From positions 27,075,449 to 27,139,448 of the forward strand of contig NC_135553.1 of assembly GCF_964340395.1 (NCBI RefSeq): a stretch of DNA of 64,000 bases, given 5' to 3'. This DNA is from Glandiceps talaboti. Its lineage: Eukaryota; Hemichordata; Enteropneusta; Spengelidae. Made by a program: the position numbers and the translations under genes. The notes beneath the pieces were generated by a model that saw nothing but the letters and a program-made list of their open reading frames with translations, did no database searches and was not told the DNA's origin. Positions 26,501 to 38,500 of this stretch are shown one piece after another; the first letter of the stretch is position 1, and each line of letters starts with the position of its first letter.

Positions 26501-29500
26501 CTCCTCGCCTCTCCCCTACCTGTACTTCCTGTTTTCTTATAACTTATAAGAGTAGTGCAGCATTTTTGCAGATAAATCTTAATGCAATATTTCTTTAGTA
26601 AAGTAAACCACCTTGTACTGCTGTAAACATTGCAATCTTGTAAATGTAAATTCACATCACTGTCACTATTTCCCATATGTTGGCCTTTGACCTTGATAAT
26701 GGCCCATGAAGAATGGTTTAGTCTGAGCAATAATTTATCTTATCATATACCTATAATCACGTCCCCATGTATTGCTATGGAGAAATCATGAGTTCTTGCC
26801 AGGCAGTAATTTTCCGTACCACGGACTGGCCTGGTTTCCCAAATAAGGTCACTTGCGGGAATTTTGGACTACTTTCTTTCCTGTTGCTATACGCGTTGCT
26901 ATGCATGTTGCAAAACTTTTTGGCATCCTGTACGTGTACGCTATCATGGCAAAAGCCAGCGATATTCAACAGTGGCTCCAGGAAATTCCTCCCAAAATCT
27001 TAAACAATATTCTATTTGGCGACTGTGGCAAAGTTACCTAAAATATTGGTATTAAGGAAGCTTTGGATTTGATCAATAATGTATATGTATAAATAGTGAA
27101 GCCAAGATAGACGATGTTCTGTTCCACTCTGTATGGTTATGAACAGCTGTAACTTGTAAGCTATGGCCATTTTTCCAAAACATCTGTTGCATAGTTAAAT
27201 TATCATGAATTTTATTAAATGTCAAAACTGTTAACAATAATTTTGTGTTGCATGTTTTCTGTTTTTTCGTGCATTGGCAGCTGTGTTTGTGTTTCCTGCG
27301 ACTAGAATGATGCATATGTACGTACATATGTGCAATGCAAGGAACTCCAGATATGATGATACTGAAATCAATCCACCAGGCCATACATGTGATGAAGCCT
27401 CGACATGCATCTAGATTAACAATGAATGGCCATTTATTTTCAGTATAATATGCCTTAGTGTCTCTAAAAATGTCCGAATTATTGATTGCAAACATATTTG
27501 AGCACTTCAAGAGGTATATGATAAAACATTTACAGCCCAGATATGAGTTTTGTGGACCTCAGTCGTATGGCTTACAGGTCTCCCTAAAGTCAGGCCCTTT
27601 TGTCGCATGACTCGGTCCACAAAACCCATATCTGGACCATAAAGATTAATGTTTCTCTCTCAAGTTTTTAACCTTTACATCAATTAACCAGACATCACAA
27701 TATATAGGCAAATTATACAATGGCATTAAAGGGAAGAGGAGGAGGAGGGGAGGGGGGAGGATGAGGAGGATGGGGAGGAGGAGAAGGGGAGGATGATGAT
27801 GAGGAGGAGGAGGAGGAGGAGGGAGAAGAGGGAAGGAGGAAGAGGAAGGAGGAAGAGGAAGGGGAGGAGGAGGGGAGGAGGAAGGGGAAAAGGAGGAGGG
27901 GAGGGGGCGGAGGAGGTGGTGGTGGTGGGAGGTATTCTATGATGAAGTCACATCCATTTTTCAATAAATGTAATGAAAAGTAGTGAATGTCATATCCAAT
28001 ACATGTACATTGAATTTTCATTCTTGGAATTTTAGCATAGGGGAACAGTTCTATGTGGCTTTCTTGCTATACATAGAACTATAATTTTAGAGGATGAATT
28101 CTGAAAGACAACTCAAAGAACTAAGCTAGATTTCAGATACCATAATATGGTATATACTATGTGCATGGGGGGGGGGATCTCTGAAACATTGTCAGTTTTG
28201 ACTATTAAAAGCTATCAATTTTACGTGAAAAGATGTCTGGGTTTGAGATTTTATTCAGTAAAAACACACTAAAAGTATTGATAAAGTTTGTACCATACTT
28301 ACAACATCAAAACTTCCATACTGAGAGGCTAGATGTAACGGTGTCTCTCCATCATTGGAAGGGTCATTGGAACTGGATCCAGATCGTAGCAATAAAAACA
28401 CTGGATCTAATTTGCCTTGCCAGGCTGCATAGTGTAAAGGTCTCATCCCTGACAAAAGAAGAAAAACAAACAAGTTACAACATATCATCAGAATGGATTC
28501 CTCAACATACTATATAATTATAAAGCTAACATTCCATCATGTGTCGATTTCCTTCTGTAACTACGTAATCACATACATGTATTTACAAATAAAAATTGTA
28601 TTTCATTATTAAAATTATTTTGAATTTCTCAAGGACTGTCTCAAAGTGACAATCTGATTCATTAACTTCAAAGAAAGATTAACTTGCCATCAATAATAAC
28701 TTTTATATACAGGAAAGCAAGGATTTAAAAACAAACGTTTTTAACAATGTGATGTATGAGGGCGCTGTCCTGAAAAATGTGTTCAACACTTGTTAATGTT
28801 AGTGATAACACTGACATGTTTCAACTTTTGGAATCAAACCCATCTCAGTACTTGGTATTTGTCTGTCTCAGATACAAATAGACAAACAATTTGTCTTCTG
28901 TGGTTCTTTTCATTGTTTGGGATGTGATCATCCTTGCCAATGACAATTCACTCAACGTGTTTAAAATTCCTTAATGGTTCTCACATAGTACATGTAAGTG
29001 CCAATTTCCCCAGATTTTATTTGGTTCTGTTGTCTAAATGATCCAATGGTTTCTAATGTTATCAAATATTGATAACTTTAACATTTATTTCTAACATGGA
29101 GAGCTAACATAATGTCAGAGTTAACACTCAATAATGTAAGGTTTGGACATAAATATAACCAAAAAATATACAGTAATGTGAAATTGACCAAAAAAGATAC
29201 AGTAATGTGAAATTGACCAAAAAAGATACAGTAATGTGAAATTGACCTAAAAAGATACAGTAATGTGGAATTGACCAAAAAAAGAAACACAAAGTGTAAA
29301 GAAAATAAGGATCTTCACTTGACAAAACAACATTAATAATATGAACTGGACCAACAGGAAACAAGGATTTCTCCTTGACAACCCATGCCTGAACACTAAT
29401 GAATAAAAACCATAGAAACTACACAAGGTTCCTACTGAAGTAAATTCATTACAAAACCTGACTAAGACATCTAAAACTCTAAAATTAGACTTTCATCTAA

Positions 29501-32500
29501 TTCCCATTAGAATAATATTCACTCATACACAACCAAATTTAAAATATGATTGCGATGCTTACTATTGTTCACCACTAGAGGGGGATATGGCAAACAATTT
29601 GTCACCAAGGTTTACTTTGAATATATCAACCTATTGCAATACACAAGAATTAAAAGTTCCTGCAATTTATCATTTTTCTTGTGTGTTTTATGCGGATTAT
29701 GTAATGACTGCATTAGAAAACATCAATTTCTCAAGTAAAAGTAGGATTTACATACCTATATACCTTAGATATACATGTACATGTAAGTTACAGGTCAAAA
29801 GTAGAAATATCTGAAGTTATGACAAAATTACACATATGATAGAGGTTGGATATCAACATTACAGTCCAACACTTTGATATCAGTGAAGTTTGCTTTCACA
29901 CAAACACTTGACAAAGACACACTGATAGAGTGACCAAGTAAAATATAGTTTGTTTCTACCTTTAAGAATCAAGTACAAGGAGTGTCAATTGGATTGAATA
30001 TCACAAAACAATGTCATCAAACTTCATCCAGACAAACAAACCTTTGCAATACAAATATTGTAATCTTTGTTGTTATAGTTTTGTAAACATCCAGACAGTG
30101 ATGAATACCAGTTTCTTCTTCTGTATCTATGTAAGGTCAAAGCACCAATTATGGGGACACCTTCTAGGCACATCATAATTGCACTGTATTTTTTCCATAC
30201 ATTGAAGATTGAACATTAATTGACCATGAAATAGCAAACATTCCCTTGTTTGTCTTGATCTCAAGCAAACACTCCTTGAATACAATGAGTCTCTGCCTCA
30301 ACACAATGTATGACAACCCCCCCCCCCCCCAGGCCAAAGGTCAATGACCTTTGGAAACATGTATAGGGATTTTAACTACATAGAAACATCTCATTTTTTG
30401 ACAAGTTGATATTCACACCATTCCAATGAATCTTATTTTCTTAAGATCATTTTAACCTTTCTCCTAGCCTTGATTTTATATAAAAGACTTTAAATGTAAA
30501 TCCTTCATAAAATAAACAGCCCTTCTTCCTTTCTTAGACAATGCGTCCTATTGTCAGGGTTTTTTAAATATAAATCTTGCATTGACTAATGACTGTGACT
30601 TCATTGATGTCCCATTTTCAGGTTAGATATATCATACAGGTCACGCCCTCTGTCACCTTCTTATACTTCATGGAGTTACCTCCCATACCATTAAAGTGAT
30701 ACCTTCATAAGCATAACAATACCATTTCCTGTCTTTTCAAGGGGAACACCTTTCCTAACCTTTCTGTCTTTGTAGAATCTAAGAAGTTTTACTAACAAGT
30801 AGCTGTACCCTTTAACTTCCACAGTTTATACTTTTGTCAAGTTACAATATTCTAATTGTGTTTTCCATCCAAAGACTGTTCTTTTTCTAGTTATGTGGGT
30901 GACTCTGCCAATATTTCTCATCTTTTGTACACATTCCATATCTTAGACTGTAGGTCTCAGTCCTTAAGTTCACAGACCTCAGTACATCTATGATATGAAC
31001 CAAATAATAGCTGTCATGTCATGTGATACATGTTTGATGTACACAAAGTCATAAAATGAATGTGACACCTGTTGAATCAATTCCCTGCTAACATACTAAA
31101 TTTATATCATGGTCCCAAGAAATCTAATGCAGTAAATTTTATAGTTTTACCAACAATACTTTGATGACCTGTTTCTCAATGGAACTTAGGAAATAAACTT
31201 GTATTACCTAATTTACATGTTTAAACTGAATGTCTTGAAGGACACTCAAAGGTGGTTATGGATCCAACAGGAAAACCACTTTTGATATCCAAGTCACTGA
31301 TACTTTACTAACATTACTGATATACATAACCCTTGAAGTCCTGACAATTCATTAGCGTGGTAGCATATACATACACATGTAAAGTCAAAACAGATGGAAC
31401 AGTCACATTACATGTATCTTCTTGACCAAAATAGGCATGTTGTAAATTGTTACAGTGGTTTAAGTTGCTAGAGTGTGTTTCATTGGTTGATTATACCAAT
31501 TTTACATGTTAAAAGTAACTGAATATATAGAAGTCCTGGCAGCTAGCTGTGTACTATTAGTATTTAGGGGTGTGGTCATCCTGATGTAAGATAGACATTT
31601 CAGAAAGTCTGCTTGATTGATTTGATAAATTAGTTATAAATTGTTATTATTGTCTTTTACACTTACTGTCTTCAGTTCGATCTATTATAGTTGTTGTCTT
31701 TTACACTTACTGTCTTCAGTTGGATCTATTATAGTTGTTGTCTTTTACACTTACTGTCTTCAGTTGGATCTATTATAGTTATTGTCTTTTACACTTACTG
31801 TCTTCAGTTGGATCTATTATAGTTGTTGTCTTTTACACTTACTGTCTTCAGTTGGATCTATTATAGTTGTTGTCTTTTACACTTACTGTCTTCAGTTGGA
31901 TCTATTATAGTTGTTGTCTTTTACACTTACTGTCTTCAGTTGGATCTATTATAGTTGTTGTCTTTTACACTTACTGTCTTCAGTTGGATCTATTATAGTT
32001 GTTGTCTTTTACACTTACTGTCTTCAGTTGGATCTATTATAGTTATTGTCTTTTACACTTACTGTCTTCAGTTGGATCTATTATAGTTGTTGTCTTTTAC
32101 ACTTACTGTCTTCAGTTGGATCTATTATAGTTGTTGTCTTTTACACTTACTGTCTTCAGTTGGATCTATTATAGTTGTTGTCTTTTACACTTACTGTCTT
32201 CAGTTGGATCTATTATAGTTGTTGTCTTTTACACTTACTGTCTTCAGTTGGATCTATTATAGTTGTTGTCTTTTACACTTACTGTCTTCAGTTGGATCTA
32301 TTATAGTTGTTGTCTTTTACACTTACTGTCTTCACTTGGATCTATTATAGTTGTTGTCTTTTACACTTACTGTCTTCAGTTGGATCTATTATAGTTGTTG
32401 TCTTTTACACTTACTGTCTTCAGTTGGATCTATTATAGTTGTTGTCTTTTACACTTACTGTCTTCAGTTGGATCTATTATAGTTGTTGTCTTTTACACTT

Positions 32501-35500
32501 ACTGTCTTCACTTGGATCTATTATAGTTGTTGTCTTTTACACTTACTGTCTTCAGTTGGATCTATTATAGTTGTTGTCTTTTACACTTACTGTCTTCAGT
32601 TGGATCTATTATAGTTGTTGTCTTTTACACTTACTGTCTTCAGTTGGATCTATTATAGTTGTTGTCTTTTACACTTACTGTCTTCAGTTGGATCTATTAT
32701 AGTTGTTGTCTTTTACACTTACTGTCTTCAGTTGGATCTATTATAGTTGTTGTCTTTTACACTTACTGTCTTCAGTTGGATCTATTATAGTTGTTGTCTT
32801 TTACACTTACTGTCTTCAGTTGGATCTATTATAGTTGTTGTCTTTTACACTTACTGTCTTCAGTTGGATCTATTATAGTTGTTGTCTTTTACACTTACTG
32901 TCTTCAGTTGGATCTATTATAGTTGTTGTCTTTTACACTTACTGTCTTCAGTTGGATCTATTATAGTTGTTGTCTTTTACACTTACTGTCTTCAGTTGGA
33001 TCTATTATAGTTGTTGTCTTTTACACTTACTGTCTTCAGTTGGATCTATTATAGTTGTTGTCTTTTACACTTACTGTCTTCACTTGGATCTATTATAGTT
33101 GTTGTCTTTTACACTTACTGTCTTCACTTGGATCTATTATAGTTGTTGTCTTTTACACTTACTGTCTTCAGTTGGATCTATTATAGTTGTTGTCTTTTAC
33201 ACTTACTGTCTTCAGTTGGATCTATTATAGTTGTTGTCTTTTACACTTACTGTCTTCAGTTGGATCTATTATAGTTGTTGTCTTTTACACTTACTGTCTT
33301 CAGTTGGATCTATTATAGATATCTTCAAATACATGTACTCTTAAAGATCTTAAAATAAAATAAATCATTTGATCTTTACAACTGATCATTATGCATATAT
33401 GAACAGCCACTCTTTGACAAAGAAATGAATAACGCAATGTAAGGCTGTTCTAATGTTTCATGCCAAAAGAATACAACTTTATTAGTAATTACCTTACAGG
33501 TTATGATACACTTGTATGTTGATGTACAAACTTGTTATAGGAGAAGTGTTTGTCATGTAAAGTTTAAATCTTAACTTGTGATTCTTGTGTTGAGAAAAAA
33601 GTATCTGTTACATCTCTCCACTCTTATCACATGTAGAGCCATGCTAAATCTGGTTTATTCAACACGTTTTCGGTTTGCTTGCATTAAATAACATTTTTGT
33701 GGTTAGTATATCACAGCTAAAGAGTAGACTTTATCAGCTACATGGTGGGATAGGTCAAACATGGTGAGATAGGTCAAACATGGTGAGATATAGAATAGAA
33801 TAGAATAGAATCTTTATTGCATCCGTTAAGAAAACTACATTTCTTCATTGGATTTTTTTTGCAATAAGTATTTGGTACCAAAACAAACTAGTAGGTCAAA
33901 CATGGTGGGATTAGGTCAAACATGGTGGGATATAGGTCAAACAAGGTGAAGGCGGGTGAAAGTCAGGGTGCTCTGTACATGCACACAGTGAAAAGTAAAT
34001 TTGGAAAGATTAAAGATTTGTGGACACAATTTAATTAAGCTACACCGACACCTATGAAAAAGAACACAAATTTCTGGAAACAAACTTTATGCTCACTAGG
34101 ACAGTAAAATGTGGCAGAAGAAACTTTATGTCAAGAATCAGTTGTGTCCTAACCCATTTTGAAAACTAAGCAAAAACTGAATGAGAAAAAAATATGATAT
34201 TAATAGGTACAAGCATAGACAGTATGCCTATGGTACAAGTAACTAGTTACGGTATACATATAAAGTTATGTATATCCACTATCTTAATACTTTTTTTACA
34301 ATCTTTATTGCATAACAACAGCCATAGCAAGCATGGTGAAGCATACAAAAACAAGTCTAGAATGACATAGTCCCCCGCTATGATTGGGTTTTAAGGAACT
34401 GGCAGTTTATGTTGTCATTTTCAAACCTGGTTAATGTTGTTTTGCCAACATGGAAAATTCGTAAACAAAATGGCTGCCAGGCAGCCATATTGGATCGTAT
34501 CACGACAACAATGAATATGCACATGTATGTCATAGAACACTGTCCTAATACCAACTTTTAATGAGATCTGTTCAAGCATGTCTGAGTTATGGCTTTGGAC
34601 AGGGAAAATTCACAAACAAAATGGCTGCTAGGCAGCCATATTGGATTGTATCATGAAACAAATTGACGTGCATATGTATGCCATAGTACATGTATGTTGA
34701 CCCTGTACCAAGTTTGAAAAAAATTGGTCCAGGCATCTCCAAGAAACAGCTCCGGACGGACGGACGGAACCCAATCTATAAGTCCCCATTCCGGACTTCG
34801 TCCAGCGGGGACTAATAACATACAGAAATAAAGTGAATACAATACACAGTCATTTAGCCAAATTTTCCAAGAGGAAGTTTATCATCAGCGGTCTAACTGA
34901 TGTGCAAAAATTTACTTTGTCATTTAAGGAATGAAAATTTGAATTATTTAATGACAAAGAAGAAAAAAGTGCCTCTCTCATTTGTATAATGAGAACAAAG
35001 AATTAAATGATGAAATTCATCTTCTACAATATTTTGACCAAATTTATAGAATCTTTCATCTACAGGAATCTTAGGAGTACACCGTCTCCTCAACTCAATA
35101 CTGAAACTGTAAGTGTTACAGCTGGTTATGTATACGTACAATGTACATGTACACTCATTTTCAGTAACTCCTTCAATCTAATGTCTAATACACCTTCAAG
35201 CCTGGAACCCATGATCAACTCATTTCTTTATTGACATAGCCACCATGGGGTGTCATGGCAACAAACCTCCATATGTTAGGGTGTTATCTTTGTTTCATTT
35301 TCATTAGTATTTGATGTCTGTGGGATTTTGTTGGTTGCATACATGTGTGTGTATACTCATATCATGATTCATGGTACATGTAACTCAATATCACCATAAT
35401 TTTTTTATGCAACTGTAACATCAAGCGTGGGAACTTATATACAATAAGTAAATGTAAGACTGAGAAAGGAAATGGTACAAAAATATATGTACATGTATCT

Positions 35501-38500
35501 GAAGTTCATGAAATATCAATGTCAAATTAAACATTTGTCAAAATGAAACTGAAGACAAATATTTACAACTATCAATTAAAGAATAACTGAATACATCAAA
35601 GTTGTGTACAAAACTGAACTGCACTTACGGACACTCACATGATGTCACACAAGCTCAATAAATGAACTTCTGATTAGATTGGGGGGGGGGGGGGTCTGGC
35701 AAATGCGATTGCTGAACTTCATTTCACACTTCTAACCACATTTACAAAACTTTCATGCCTTCAATGACAGCAGGTTCAGTATTTACAACTGAGATGTTGA
35801 TATGTTGGGTTTCACTATGGCTTACATCATAAACATGGCTTACATCATTATAAACAAGGTTTATATCATAAACATGGCTTATATCATATATAAACATGGC
35901 TTACATCATTATAAACATGGCTTATAATTATAAACATGGTTTACATCATATATAAACTGTAAACATTGGCTTACATCATATATAAACATAGCTTACATCA
36001 TATATAAACATGGCTTACATCATTATAAACATGGCTTACATCATATATAAACATGGCTTACATCATATATAAACTGTAAACATGGCTTACATCATTATAA
36101 ACATGGCTTACATCATTATAAACATGGCTTACATCATATATAAACATGGCTTACATCATATATAAACATGGCTTACATCATATATAAACATGGCTTACAT
36201 CATATATAAACATGGCTTACATCATATATAAACTGTAAACATGGCTTACATCATTATAAACATGGCTTACATCATAAACAAGGCTTACATCATATATAAA
36301 CATGGCTTACATCATATATAAACATGGCTTACATCATATATAAACTGTAAACATGGCTTACATCATTATAAACATGGTTTACATCATAAACAAGGCTTAC
36401 ATCATATATAAACATGGCTTACATCATATATAAACATGGCTTACATCATATATAAACATGGCTTACATCATATATAAACATGGCTTACATCATATATAAA
36501 CATGGCTTACATCATAAACATGGCTTACATCATATATAAACATGGCTTACATCATATATAAACATGGCTTACATCATATATAAATGGCTTACATCATTAT
36601 AAACACATGGCTTACATCATAAACATGGCTTACATCATATATAAACATGGCTTACATCATATACAAACATGGCTTACATCATATATAAACATGGCTTATA
36701 CAAGCCTTATATAAACATATTACACAAAAAGGTTCACTTTAATATTTTGCTAAGAATAAACAAATATGAAAATATGTAGTGGCTAAAATGTATATCATAA
36801 CAAATGTAGAAGGCTAACAATGTACATTGTACAAGATTTAAACTTTGGGAACTACTTGAACACCGGAACATCGTGTAGCTAAATTTAAAATATATAATTT
36901 TACAGCATAAGAGCTTTGATTTCTCATGTAGCTGTATAATTATGTACTTTTACACAGACAATATATTATGACTACTCATTCCTACTGCAGCTTCTTGTAA
37001 TACTTTAGAGTTCATCACTCTAAACATACTTTGGCTGAAAAGGAATTTGGAACAACTTTACAGACTGTAAGATGTAAAAATAATTGGTACTGGTAAAACT
37101 AAAGAGTTCTTTATTTGAACTCTATCACACGTAATAGATAACTGGACAGCTTGAAATATTTGCAATGAAACAGCAATCATTATTAGCGATGAAAACGCTG
37201 AGGTCAAGAGATTAAAATGGTGGGGTCAGGACAAGAAATAGCTAGCATCAAGACTCAATATTCTATGTATGCAGAATTTCATCACCATTCCAATATCACA
37301 GTTGGGACATCATCGCTGCTCAGGGTTAATAGTTCAGGCAACATAGCCAACTTTCTCTTTCAACATACTGACACATATGTTTTCAGTTTACATGTCATGG
37401 CCCCAAGGTAATTTACCAATTATAAACTAATGTGCAGTTATTACTTCTACTAAACTTGACAAGGCAATGAACTTTCATAGGAATGTGGTGTGTGCATGTG
37501 TACATGTATAGTCACCCTCACTTCCCAAACACTCAGTCTACATGATATTTGTTATTTATATCCTTACAACCAAAGTTCTTCTTGAAGATAGTAAAATCAA
37601 TATTAATTATCTATCAGACACAATATCCTGGCTTTTATTGATTTCTATATGTACATATGTACACAATTGTGTAAATATTATCAGGGTCCTCCTTTCCCTC
37701 TTCTAAAATAAAACAAATACATGAGTACACAGAATTCTCAATAATTAATAACACATCTGTAAAGTAAGCTTGGATGAAATCATGACTAACTATACTAACT
37801 GACGTAAATCACAGTCTCTCTATGGCTATATGTACGTGTCTTGAGATCGTGGAAAAATGTACTCTAGTTTGCAAGAACCTTGTACTAGTTTCATCTTACA
37901 TGTTGTATTCTATCACATTGTCTTTACTTATAGGTCACAGTCCATAGGTACATGAGGGCAAAGAAAACATGCAGTTACACATCAAATACATGAAAAAATT
38001 CTTTATGGACACTTTCTTTTCATTTCCAAGGTAATGATAAAAGAACTTTTGAAGATACATTTGTTTGTGCCTACTTTGTCTGCATCTCCTCCCCACCTTT
38101 GTATCTCCTAACTAGCTTTATTTGTTTGTATCTCCTAACTAGCTTTATTTGTTTGTTTGTTTGTATCTCCTAACTAGCTTTATTGGTTTGTTTGTTTGTA
38201 TCTCCTAACTAGCTTTATTTGTTTGTTTGTTTGTGTCTCCTAACTAGCTTTGTTTGTTTGTATCTCCTAACTAGCTTTATTTGTTTGTTTGTTTGTATCT
38301 CCTAACTAGCTTTATTTGTTTGTTTGTTTGTATCTCCTAACTAGCTTTATGTGTTTGTTTGTTTGTTTGTGTCTCCTAACTAGCTTTGTTTGTTTGTTTG
38401 TTTGTGTCTCTCACCTAGCTTTGCTTGTTTGTGTCTCCAACCTAACTTTGTTTGTTTGTTTGTGTCTCCTAACTAGTTTTGTTTGTTTGTGTCTCCTAAC

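Larger units (their letters stand above)
26164..28302. other. Caskin intron with an orphan open frame and a purine tract
   Basis: Between the exons at 26163 and 28303. At 26853-27041 (+) a frame ends [19 protein letters not shown] followed by [12 protein letters not shown] and a stop. It looks protein-like and more GC-rich than its surroundings, but belongs to no family I recognise and may be a transposon relic. Otherwise AT-rich. Confidence 0.45.

Noticed and set aside
27713-28021. Poly-Pro/Ser frame in the minus strand
   Set aside because: Simple translation of the GGA/GAA purine tract.
31647-33318. CRISPR-like regularly spaced repeat
   Set aside because: The entire 44-bp unit is repeated without unique spacers; a minisatellite in an animal intron.
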